DNA of 55,106 bases, taken from contig JAPHSW010000007.1 in the NCBI GenBank assembly GCA_026196615.1, forward strand, positions 1 to 55,106, in the 5' to 3' direction. The stretch is from Gammaproteobacteria bacterium (GTDB lineage Bacteria > Pseudomonadota > Gammaproteobacteria > GRL18). Position 1 is the stretch's first letter. Each line of letters starts with the position of its first letter. This document shows positions 18,413-27,104 of the stretch, one piece after another. Under the pieces are notes generated by a model. The model saw only the letters and a program-made list of their open reading frames with translations. It was not told the DNA's origin and made no database searches. The translations under genes were made by a program, and so were the position numbers.

Positions 18413-21400
18413 GCAATCATTTTCAGTGCGTTGACTGTTTCTCATGAAGCGGTTGAATGGATTGCAAATGTGGAAGAACCCATTAGTACTGCTGTTGATG
18501 AAATGGAAATCAATGTTGTCGAGATGGGTATGGGGGTGTTCAAGTACATCAATACATCAGAAGATAAATATCAGGCAAATTTTTATAAAGATGCGACAGA
18601 CTTTGATCAATTCAAAGTGCAATATGACCACCTTGCTCACAGTGAACAACAACAGGTAATGGGGCTTCAGCTGACCAATGTCTACCAGGAGTATAGAAAG
18701 TTGGGTGAAGCCATTATGAAGCTGCATGCAAAGCAGGAAATTGGCTTTCAAAAAATTACAGAAAATTTGTTTCAGATACAAGAAATTACTCATAATCCAA
18801 ACGTTATAAATAAAATCCCTAAGTTTCAGGTTGACGATAAAGAATCAACATTATTACAAATTGAAGAAACAGTGAAGATGATGCAAATCTGGTTGGTCAC
18901 TTATCTGCAGTTTGAACGCATAGAAGACAAAGAACAAGTATTGCTGAATGTAAAAGACCTGGAAAAATTAATAACTGGATACCGCAGATATTCATTCAGT
19001 TCATTGGAGCTTCAGGGAGTCCGAAACATTGAGCGTTCAGTAGATATTATTTCTAAAACTATTCCGGCGGTGATTATTCTCAATGAAGAAATGAAAAAAA
19101 ACATACACAGATTTCTCAAGTTGCGTGAAGAAATAGACGATGCTCTTGATGGAGGTTTACAGGCATTAACAATGTCTGACCTAAATAAAGCAAAATTAAC
19201 ATCAACACAGACTAGTAAAAATGCAAAAAATATCGTTCTAATACTAATACCTATTATTGTATTATTTGGCATGACTGTGGGTTGGCTGGTTGTTCGCGGT
19301 GTTAGGAAACCTGTACAGCAACTTATTTCTGGTGCTGCTTCAATTGGTTCAGGTGATTTGAGCCATCGTATTGAGATATTGGGAAATGATGAGTTGGGCT
19401 TCCTGGCACAGGAATTTAATCGGATGGCAGAAAAACTTGAGGAAACATTAGTTTCAAAAGAGCAGTTACAGTTAAGTCAGGATAATTTATTGCTTAGTGA
19501 AGAGCGCTACCAACTTGCTGTGAATGGTGCTAATGATGGACTCTGGGATTGGGATATCAGTACTGGTAAAGCTTATTACTCATCACGTTGGAAATCAATG
19601 CTTGGGTATTCTGATGATGATATTGGTACAAGCCAGGACGATTTTTTCAAGTTAATACATCATGAAGACATCAACCAGACACGTAAGGCTCTTGTTACTC
19701 ACCTTAAGGATCCTGTTGAACACTTTGAAAGTGAATACCGGATACGTTGTAAAAATGGTAATTACAGATGGGTACGTTGTCGTGGCCAGGCAATGGTGGG
19801 GGAAAATAATAGAGCTATTCGTATGGCGGGGTCACAAAGTGATATTAATGATCATAAACTCATTGAACAGAAGTTAGAATACGATGCATTTCATGATTCA
19901 TTGACTCAATTATCTAATCGGCCTCTACTACTAGAAAGGTTACAAAAATCAATTAAGCGTTCCAAACAATATCAGAATTACTCATTTGCACTTCTTTTTT
20001 TGGATATGGATAATTTTAAGATTGTTAATGACAGCCTTGGCCATCCGATAGGTGATTTATTATTAGCCAGCATTGCACGCCGTCTTGAAGTAATACTGCG
20101 TAAATCTGATACCTTGGCACGATTCGGTGGTGATGAATTTGCCATACTACTTGATGATCTGGATGATGCATCTGAAGCATTAAATATTGCACAGAGTGTT
20201 CATGATGAACTTGAGGCAGCGTTCGTTCTTAATCAACATGAAATACAGATCAGTGCAAGTATAGGTATTACAGTAAGCAATGAAAGTTACGGTAATGCAG
20301 AAGAAATGCTCCGTGATGCTGATATTGCAATGTATCATGCTAAATCCATGGGCAATGCAAATTACCATATGTTTGATGATGGCCTGCGTAAAAAAGCAAT
20401 GCAACGCTTAAAACTGGAAACTGAGTTACGACGAGCCACCGAACAGAATGAGTTTATTGTTTATTATCAACCTGTGGTTGATTTATATAGTGGCATGATT
20501 AAAGGCTTTGAAGCACTGATTAGATGGCAACATCCTGAACGTGGTTTGATTATGCCCAACGAGTTTATTCCTATTGCTGAAGAAACTGGTTTGATAAAAC
20601 CTATTGGAAAATGGCTGCTGAAAGAAGTTTGTAGCCAAACCTCTGAGTGGCATACAGCTGGTTATAAGTCAGTAGTTTCGGTGAATGTTTCTCCTGTTCA
20701 ATTACAGGACGGATTACCAGATGATTTATCCGAAGCATTGAAACAAAGTGAATTAGACCCACGATATCTAGTGATTGAAATCACCGAAAGTTCGGTAATG
20801 CAAAACCAACAACATGCTCAAGACTTATTGCAAGAATTAACCCTGCTCGGAGTTGGTTTAGCAATTGATGATTTTGGTACAGGCTATTCCTGTCTGAGTT
20901 ATCTAATACAATTCCCATGGAGCAAAATAAAAATTGACCAAACATTCATTCGTAACATTCCAGAAGACATGGATAATGTTGCTATTATCAAGGCTATCAT
21001 TAGCGTTGCTCGTAGTCTTAATTTGGAAATAATTGCTGAAGGTGTAGAAACTGAAGCACAGTTATGCTGGTTAAAGAATTGTGGCCGAATTGGATTGCAA
21101 GGACATCTGTTCAGTAAGGCGGTACCAGTTCATGATGTAATTCCTATGTTAAAACAAACATCATGGAAAATAAATGACAAACTTGAAGGTTTTGCCAGTG
21201 GCGCTGATGATTATCTTGTGAAACCCTTTGCCATGCAAGAGCTTGATGTTCGTCTGAAGGCTTTAGTGAGACGAGTGCGTGGAGAACAGTCACAGGAGCT
21301 TTTACAAGTTGCTGACCTGGTATTTAACCCTGTCACCTTGAATGTAAAAAGAGATGGAAAAAATATTTCTTTACCACCGATTCCATTAAAGATACTGACC

Positions 21401-21607
21401 TTATTAATTCAACAATCACCTCGTGTGATACCACGGAATGAGATCGAGCGGCGTGTATGGGGAGACATTCGACCCGAGAGTGATGCATTACGCGCCCATA
21501 TGTCTGTATTGCGCACTGCAATTGATCGTCCTTTTAGTAATCACTTGTTGAGAACCGTACATGGTATTGGTTATCAACTGATCGCGTCCGATGAAATTCA
21601 GGATTAG
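18341..21607 (+). CDS. Membrane sensor with PAS-GGDEF-EAL fused to an OmpR-type DNA-binding domain
   Basis: A 1088-residue chimera. In order: TM1 (about 8-30), a helical periplasmic sensor (about 31-294), TM2 (about 296-316), HAMP (about 317-370), PAS_3-type domain (about 385-510), GGDEF (about 520-680, motif RFGGDEFAIL intact near residue 595, RKSD inhibitory-site-like motif five residues before), EAL (about 690-940, with FEALIRW, IDDFGTGYS and AEGVET all present), then abruptly the last third of a receiver (GFASGADDYLVKPF) and a complete OmpR/PhoB winged helix (about 990-1085). The receiver's phospho-acceptor aspartate is gone. Both c-di-GMP synthesis and hydrolysis motifs look competent. 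Overlaps the kinase gene by 17 bases. The regulator half was probably a QseB/PmrA-like protein. Confidence 0.85.
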   Translation: MQNTITFKVITGIATIVFLCLIGIAIIFSALTVSHEAVEWIANVEEPISTAVDEMEINVVEMGMGVFKYINTSEDKYQANFYKDATDFDQFKVQYDHLAHSEQQQVMGLQLTNVYQEYRKLGEAIMKLHAKQEIGFQKITENLFQIQEITHNPNVINKIPKFQVDDKESTLLQIEETVKMMQIWLVTYLQFERIEDKEQVLLNVKDLEKLITGYRRYSFSSLELQGVRNIERSVDIISKTIPAVIILNEEMKKNIHRFLKLREEIDDALDGGLQALTMSDLNKAKLTSTQTSKNAKNIVLILIPIIVLFGMTVGWLVVRGVRKPVQQLISGAASIGSGDLSHRIEILGNDELGFLAQEFNRMAEKLEETLVSKEQLQLSQDNLLLSEERYQLAVNGANDGLWDWDISTGKAYYSSRWKSMLGYSDDDIGTSQDDFFKLIHHEDINQTRKALVTHLKDPVEHFESEYRIRCKNGNYRWVRCRGQAMVGENNRAIRMAGSQSDINDHKLIEQKLEYDAFHDSLTQLSNRPLLLERLQKSIKRSKQYQNYSFALLFLDMDNFKIVNDSLGHPIGDLLLASIARRLEVILRKSDTLARFGGDEFAILLDDLDDASEALNIAQSVHDELEAAFVLNQHEIQISASIGITVSNESYGNAEEMLRDADIAMYHAKSMGNANYHMFDDGLRKKAMQRLKLETELRRATEQNEFIVYYQPVVDLYSGMIKGFEALIRWQHPERGLIMPNEFIPIAEETGLIKPIGKWLLKEVCSQTSEWHTAGYKSVVSVNVSPVQLQDGLPDDLSEALKQSELDPRYLVIEITESSVMQNQQHAQDLLQELTLLGVGLAIDDFGTGYSCLSYLIQFPWSKIKIDQTFIRNIPEDMDNVAIIKAIISVARSLNLEIIAEGVETEAQLCWLKNCGRIGLQGHLFSKAVPVHDVIPMLKQTSWKINDKLEGFASGADDYLVKPFAMQELDVRLKALVRRVRGEQSQELLQVADLVFNPVTLNVKRDGKNISLPPIPLKILTLLIQQSPRVIPRNEIERRVWGDIRPESDALRAHMSVLRTAIDRPFSNHLLRTVHGIGYQLIASDEIQD

Positions 21608-22856
21608 TCTTCGCAATCGCGTTTCATTTGCATTTGCCCTGATGGGAATGTTAGTCAGTTTAGGGCTAGCGGGAACTTTTTATTTACTCACTATCAATAT
21701 GGAGCAACGTCTTATTGCTGAAACACTTTCGGCAGAGCTTGAAGATTATATTGCACGCTATAAAATCAATCCAGAAACACCTCCACCGTCCAGCACAACA
21801 ATCCAAACCCACGTAATCCTACCAGGGAAAAAATATTCGTCTACAGTGTTACAAAATCTGACAACTGGTTTGCATCAGGTGCAATTGGAAGGAAGAGAAT
21901 ATTATGCTGAGGTACGTCTGGCTGATAAGATGCATTTTATTGTGTTGTATGATGACCAACAGATTCGGCATCGTGAAGATCAGCTCAAGTTTTTCTTTGG
22001 TTTAGGTGTGCTTCTCATGACAATGTTATCCGCAATGCTTGGTTTCTGGATGGCAGATCGTGTTATTTCACCTGTAGGAAATCTGGTTGCACGGGTCGCT
22101 GACCTTCGGCCTGAAGATGATCCTGAACCATTAACTAATGACTTTCCGCGTGATGATGTAGGTGCTCTTGCTCGTGAATTTGATGCTTATCAACAAAGGC
22201 TGGCTGCTTTTATTGAGCGTGAACAGGCTTTCACCTCTGATGTCAGCCATGAGTTACGTACACCACTTGCAGTGATTGAAGGTGCAAGTGAAGTATTGCT
22301 AGATGATCTGGACCTGAGTGAAGCTCAACATGTACGGGTCGAGCGAATTGCACGATCGGCACGGGCAATGTCTGAGCTGGTTTCAGCTTTGTTATTGCTG
22401 GCACGAGAAGAGAACGGTTATTATTCGGGAGATGGTTGTGCTGTGGAAAAACTATTGCCACAAGTCGTTGAGGGAAGTCGACACTTGTTACGGAATAAAC
22501 CTGTAAAAATTATACTCGATATCCAGGTACAAATGTTCTTGCAGGTTGAATGCACACTGTTAAGTGTTGTAATTGCTAATCTTATTCGTAATGCCCTTTA
22601 TTATACCGAACATGGACAAGTTTCTATCTGTCTGAATGAACAAGGTGTTTCTGTTATGGATACGGGAATTGGTATGTCTGAAAAACAAATACAGCGTATA
22701 TTTGATCGTTATTACTCAGAATCAACAACTGGCGAAGGTATTGGACTTTCCTTGGTGAAACGAATTTGTCAACGTTATGGCTGGAAAATTGATATTGAAA
22801 GCCATGAAGGAGAAGGGACTATTTTCCAATTATTACTTAAATCGACTGCCAATTAA
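21591..22856 (+). CDS. Sensor histidine kinase of the fused regulator (QseC/PmrB-like class)
   Basis: 421 residues. TM1 about 11-33, a short periplasmic loop of about 100 residues, TM2 about 133-155, HAMP, then HisKA with AFTSDVSHELRTPLAVIEG (phospho-accepting His near residue 219) and HATPase_c with NLIRNALYYT (N box), VMDTGIGM (G1) and GEGIGLSLVKRI (G2). Complete and apparently active. Its start lies inside the end of the upstream gene, as expected for a coupled regulator-kinase pair. The puzzle is the partner: the linked regulator lacks its phospho-acceptor domain, so the kinase must act on another regulator or signal differently. Confidence 0.9.
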   Translation: MKFRISLRNRVSFAFALMGMLVSLGLAGTFYLLTINMEQRLIAETLSAELEDYIARYKINPETPPPSSTTIQTHVILPGKKYSSTVLQNLTTGLHQVQLEGREYYAEVRLADKMHFIVLYDDQQIRHREDQLKFFFGLGVLLMTMLSAMLGFWMADRVISPVGNLVARVADLRPEDDPEPLTNDFPRDDVGALAREFDAYQQRLAAFIEREQAFTSDVSHELRTPLAVIEGASEVLLDDLDLSEAQHVRVERIARSARAMSELVSALLLLAREENGYYSGDGCAVEKLLPQVVEGSRHLLRNKPVKIILDIQVQMFLQVECTLLSVVIANLIRNALYYTEHGQVSICLNEQGVSVMDTGIGMSEKQIQRIFDRYYSESTTGEGIGLSLVKRICQRYGWKIDIESHEGEGTIFQLLLKSTAN

Positions 22857-22919
22857 TACGTAGGTGACAATAATTCTGGGGCATCCTTTTCAATAGTTTT
22901 AAGTTGTTAATTTAAAACT

Positions 22920-23098
22920 ATTTCCACTTCCTCACATCTTTTTAACACTTCCTTAGCCTTTCCTTAACATTTGTGTTGTTAATATAACATCATTATTACA
23001 AGCCTTAGTAAAGAGATATCAGTTTAAATACAAAGTACTACAACTTTAAAATTATTATTTGTATTACAACAATTTTTTATCTGTTTCTTATAAAAATA
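22920..23098 (+). repeat. Degenerate second copy of the promoter/start region
   Basis: Similar along its length to 18232-18412. The three boxes are retained at 11-bp period (TTAAC 22942-22946, TTAGC 22953-22957, TTAAC 22964-22968). The equivalent of the GGDEF-EAL start codon has become AAATAC, and the following codons are decayed. It now lies directly upstream of the CZB gene, which it may drive. Best explained as a duplication whose coding part was lost. Confidence 0.7.
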
Positions 23099-23116
23099 AA
23101 AATTTAGGATAGTTTA

Positions 23117-23563
23117 ATGGACAAAAAAAAAATAATTCTGCAACTACGTCAAGCTAAATCTGCTCATATTAAATGGCGAGCATATGCCCAGGCACTTGTT
23201 TCTGGACTTCCAGTAGAAAAAGAGCATTTACCAGTAATACATACAGACTGTGCTTTTGGTCAATGGTACTATGGTGATGGCCAGCATTTATCTCATCTCA
23301 GTTCATTTGACGCAATCAGTACTCCACATGAAATGCTTCACCAAGTTTATATCAATATTTATAAACTCCTTTATGGTGAAGATGAACGTTCAACATTAAA
23401 AAAAATATTTGGCAGAAAATCCAGTCATGATCCCAAAAAAGAAGCCAGAATCCTGTTACAAGATTTATTATCCATTTCAGGAACTTTATTAGAAGCGATT
23501 GCTCTTCTTGAAAATGAAGTTAATGAAATGTCGGCTGAGGATTTTTCAAAGATTTTCCAGTAA
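23117..23563 (+). CDS. Stand-alone CZB (zinc-binding chemoreceptor-type) domain protein
   Basis: 148 residues consisting of a single CZB domain. The expected zinc ligands are visible: His in AHIKWRAY (about residue 17), Cys in TDCAFGQWYYGDG (about residue 50) and two His in STPHEMLHQ (about residues 76 and 80). CZB domains bind Zn2+ with very high affinity, and in E. coli DgcZ and in chemoreceptors they control output, including diguanylate cyclase activity. Here no output domain is attached, but a GGDEF-EAL protein lies upstream. ATG 23117 follows AGGA. It is preceded by the decayed promoter duplicate and followed 57 bases later by the SulP gene. A trans-acting zinc or redox sensor is a plausible inference. 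Confidence 0.85.
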   Translation: MDKKKIILQLRQAKSAHIKWRAYAQALVSGLPVEKEHLPVIHTDCAFGQWYYGDGQHLSHLSSFDAISTPHEMLHQVYINIYKLLYGEDERSTLKKIFGRKSSHDPKKEARILLQDLLSISGTLLEAIALLENEVNEMSAEDFSKIFQ

Positions 23564-23620
23564 TTCCTTAAAACAAAAAAACTATTATGTATACAAAATT
23601 TGTTTCTTGGGGATTTTTAA

Positions 23621-25355
23621 ATGAAATTTGAGGTTTTTTTTCCATTTCTTATCTGGTTTAAATTACTGACAAAAGAATCTATTAAAGCTGATTTTATAGC
23701 GGGTTTAACGGGAGCAGTAATTGTTCTCCCACAAGGTGTTGCTTTTGCAACAATTGCGGGACTACCACCAGAATATGGTCTTTATACGGCAATGGTAACA
23801 CCTATCATTGCTGCTTTATTTGGTTCATCATTTCACCTGGTTTCAGGACCAACCACAGCTATTTCAATTGTTGTTTTCTCAGCAGTCAGTCATCATGCAA
23901 TACCTGGTACACCTGAATTCGTTTCCATGGCATTGACATTGACTTTTTTAGCTGGTGTGTATCAATTTACTTTTGGGATCGCAAGAATGGGCTCACTAGT
24001 TAATTTTGTCTCTCATACCGTAGTGATTGGATTTACAGCAGGAGCAGCTATTTTAATTGCAACGAGTCAGCTAAAACATATCACAGGAATTTTTGTCCCG
24101 AAGGGTGAAACCTTTCTTCATACATGGATAGAGTTATATGCTGGAGTAGGAGAGCTTAACCCTTATCTACTGGTTATTGGTTTTTCAACATTAGTCAGTG
24201 CACTTATTGCAAAACATTATATGCCAAAACTTCCTAATTTATTGATTGGAATGGTCTTTGGCAGTTTACTTGCTTTATTCTTAAAAGATTATACAGATAT
24301 TGAACTGGTCGGTGAAATTCCAGCACATTTACCACCTTTTTCACATCCTGAGTTTACTTTTTCAAACACTAAAATTGCTTGCACCAGAGGCATTTGCTGT
24401 TGCTTTATTAGGTTTAATTGAAGCAGTTTCTATTAGCCGAGCAATTGCTACTAAATCTAGCCAAAGAATAAACTCAAATCAGGAATTTATTGGGCAAGGA
24501 TTATCTAATATGGCAGGTAGTTTTTTTTCCAGTTATGCTGGTTCAGGATCATTTACTCGTTCAGGGATCAATTATGAAGCTGGGGCAAAGACGCCACTCT
24601 CTGCAATGATTGCCGCAATTTTTTTGATGTTTATTGTTTTATTAATTGCACCTTTAACTGCATACTTACCAATTGCTGCAATGGGCGGTATTATTTTACT
24701 AGTGGCGTTTAATTTAATTGACTTTTACCACATTAAACACACTTTGTTATTTAATAAATCAGAATCTAGTATTTTACTTACTACCTTCTTTGCTACATTA
24801 TTTCTCGAATTGGAATTTGCTATTTATCTTGGAGTTTTATTGTCACTCATTCTGTTCCTGGCAAAAACATCGACCCCCAGAATTCCAACCTTATCTTTTG
24901 ATGATCAAAGTGATATTGAAAAACGCAAGCTAATCAATATTAATAAAAAACCTATTAAACAATGTCCTCAACTGAAAATAATCCGTATAGATATGTCCAT
25001 TTATTTTGGATCGGTTAATCATATTCAAAATCGGATTGCACAAATTGTGGATCATGAGAGAATTTATAATATATTAGTTGTTGCGTCCGGGATCAACTTC
25101 ATTGATTTAGCTGGTGCAGAAGCATTACTGGTAGAACATAATAAATTAAAAGAAGAGGGTGGTGGTTTATTTTTTGTTGGCCTGAAATCATCTGTTTATG
25201 AGTTTGCTGCCAAATCATGTTTTGTTAAGAAAGTTGGTAATGATCATTTTTTTGATTCCAAAAAGGAAGCTTTTGCTTCAATTTATAAAAAATTAGATAG
25301 AAACTCTTGCATAAAATGTAATGCTTTGATTTTTGAGGAATGCGAATCTGTCTAA
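23621..25355 (+). pseudogene. SulP-family anion transporter with STAS domain, interrupted by a one-base frameshift
   Basis: Two overlapping frames (23621-24421 and 24300-25355) make one SulP protein of about 578 residues. The first encodes the N-terminal membrane half (DFIAGLTGAVIVLPQGVAFA, the sulphate-transporter signature GLPPEYGLYTAMV), the second the rest of the membrane domain (LIEAVSISRAIA, GSGSFTRSGINYEAGAKTPLS) and a cytosolic STAS domain (VASGINFIDLAGAEALL). The break is in an AAAA run at 24371-24374: removing one A gives a continuous NTKLLAPEAFAVALLG. Substrates in the family include sulphate, bicarbonate and other anions; which applies here is unclear. The insertion may be genuine or a read error. 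ATG 23621 follows GGGGA. Confidence 0.85.
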
Positions 25356-25633
25356 TCTCAAATCTAGATTGTTAATTAAAAAAGCAACTAAAGAAATGAA
25401 CATGAAATTGTATAGGGCTTGGAGGCTTGCTTATGGCTACCTGTACTATATTCAATATTTCTTTATTGTATGTTTTATTCATACCTGAGTGTTTTACTTG
25501 GTCTTGAAATTAAAATATTAATCCTTACTTATATACTATAGTGAATTAATTTTTAAGTTTTAGTCTTTTTTAACTAAAGATTAATAATGAACAAAATTAT
25601 TATGGCTAATTTTTATTGAGAGGAGATAATTTT

Positions 25634-25924
25634 ATGCTGGCCCAAATACTTTCATGCCAAGATGCAAGGAGCGTCCTTAATCAGGGAGGACAACTCGTTG
25701 ATGTTAGAACCCCATCAGAACATCAGCAATTTGCACTCCCAGGCTCTACAAATCTTCCATTACAAGAAATAGGCTCTGCAAGTAATAAGTTAGATAAAAA
25801 TAAGCCTGTGATGGTTTATTGTCAAAGTGGTGCTCGTAGTGAGCAAGCAAAATATTTTTTGAATAGCATGGGATTTAATCAAGTTTATAATCTTGGCTCT
25901 GTTCAAAATTATTATAATTGTTAA
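25634..25924 (+). CDS. Single-domain rhodanese (GlpE/PspE-like)
   Basis: A 96-residue rhodanese-like sulfurtransferase. It shows GGQLVDVRTPSEHQQFALPGS, and the active-site loop YCQSGARS with the persulfide-forming cysteine at residue 63. The start is ATG 25634, eight bases after AGGAG; a TTG at 25616 is upstream of that site and unlikely. No signal peptide, so cytosolic. It ends 12 bases before the persulfide-dioxygenase-like gene, so the two form an operon for sulfane-sulphur handling: the rhodanese may pass sulphur to or from glutathione persulfide. Confidence 0.9.
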   Translation: MLAQILSCQDARSVLNQGGQLVDVRTPSEHQQFALPGSTNLPLQEIGSASNKLDKNKPVMVYCQSGARSEQAKYFLNSMGFNQVYNLGSVQNYYNC

Positions 25925-25936
25925 TGGAGATATAAC

Positions 25937-26629
25937 ATGCAAATCAGACAATTATTTGATAGTGAAACAAGTACATTTACCTATCTATTATGGAATGAAG
26001 CATCCAATGAGGCTGCCATTATTGATTCAGTTCATGAACTATTTGAAAGAGACAGTGCCCTAATTTCTGAATTAGGGCTCACATTAAAATATGCATTAGA
26101 AACCCATGTACATGCTGACCACATAACAGCATCGGGTTTGTTACGGGAACATTTTGGTGCTACTGTTGCATTGCATGAGAATAGTCAGGCATCTTGTGCC
26201 GATGAATTGTTAATTGAAGGTCAGATCATACTTTTGGGAAATGAACAGATTGAGATTATTTACACGCCTGGACATACAAATACAGACATCAGTTATAAAA
26301 TCAACGGTAGTGTCTTTACTGGTGATGCTTTGATGATACGTGCCTGTGGCCGAACAGATTTCCAATCAGGTGACAGTCAAGTTCTCTATCATTCAATCAC
26401 AAAAAAATTATTCCAGTTACCTGATAATACAATAGTTTATCCTGGACATGATTATAATGGCAGAACTGCTTCTAGTATTGGTGAAGAGAAGGCTTTTAAC
26501 CCTTATTTTGCCAATGTTTCTGAAAAGGGATTTATAAAAAAAATGGATGAGCTTAATTTGCCTCAACCAAAAAAAATTGATATAGCAGTACCTGGCAATA
26601 TGGCTTGTGGCATGGAGAAAGTTGCTTAA
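25937..26629 (+). CDS. Metallo-beta-lactamase-fold persulfide dioxygenase-like protein (ETHE1/Blh type)
   Basis: 230 residues. The metal motif THVHADH occupies residues 56-62, with further ligands in TPGHTN (about 112), FTGDALMIRACGRTDFQ (Asp near 132) and YPGHDYNGR (about 173). The GRTDFQ loop is characteristic of ETHE1-type persulfide dioxygenases rather than glyoxalase II. Family reaction: GSSH + O2 to sulphite + GSH at a mononuclear Fe(II). ATG 25937 follows GGAG. Pairing with a rhodanese supports this role. It converges on the small membrane-protein gene at 26640. Confidence 0.87.
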   Translation: MQIRQLFDSETSTFTYLLWNEASNEAAIIDSVHELFERDSALISELGLTLKYALETHVHADHITASGLLREHFGATVALHENSQASCADELLIEGQIILLGNEQIEIIYTPGHTNTDISYKINGSVFTGDALMIRACGRTDFQSGDSQVLYHSITKKLFQLPDNTIVYPGHDYNGRTASSIGEEKAFNPYFANVSEKGFIKKMDELNLPQPKKIDIAVPGNMACGMEKVA

Positions 26630-26639
26630 TAAATATTTT

Positions 26640-27104
26640 CTAATTAAATACAAATATTTGCAGGAATATCACAGTAGTTAAAGGTAGTATAAGCTGTAAT
26701 AAGCATAGGCCGATTTGTTTATAGAAAAGTTTAAAACAGCCCTGAATCCTTTTATCTAGTGATCTACCTGCTTTATTTTCTGAGACTAAGTGTAAGTCTA
26801 GAAGACTTTGATCCAGTGATGCCAGAGATTTTTCAATAGGTTTATCTGACATATTTAATGTATCTAATAATGATAAATCAACATCCAGTCGAATAGCATA
26901 AAAAGTTTCTATCAAACCCAGAACCACAATGCTGCTTAGCAGCAATGACCAGAATAATATTAACTGCTCCATAATCGCAAAAATCATCAGTAGCATAAAT
27001 AATATTATTGTTATCAATAGCGACAAATGATGAATCTTTTTGTACTGTTTAAGAATTGATAAACAGGTGGTTATATGAGTATTATCATGATGTGATTTAA
27101 TCAT
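26640..27104 (-). CDS. Small membrane protein at the end of the ynb-like cluster
   Basis: 154 residues from the ATG at 27104, which overlaps the stop of the upstream gene (ATGATTAA, 8-base overlap), so it is translationally coupled. Three hydrophobic segments are visible: about residues 31-50, 55-75 and 135-153, around a polar loop. No family is recognised. Coupling to the PAP2/dual-specificity phosphatase gene suggests it works in the same lipid pathway, perhaps as an accessory subunit. It is not part of the E. coli ynbABCD set as I know it. Confidence 0.7.
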   Translation of the reverse strand: MIKSHHDNTHITTCLSILKQYKKIHHLSLLITIILFMLLMIFAIMEQLILFWSLLLSSIVVLGLIETFYAIRLDVDLSLLDTLNMSDKPIEKSLASLDQSLLDLHLVSENKAGRSLDKRIQGCFKLFYKQIGLCLLQLILPLTTVIFLQIFVFN

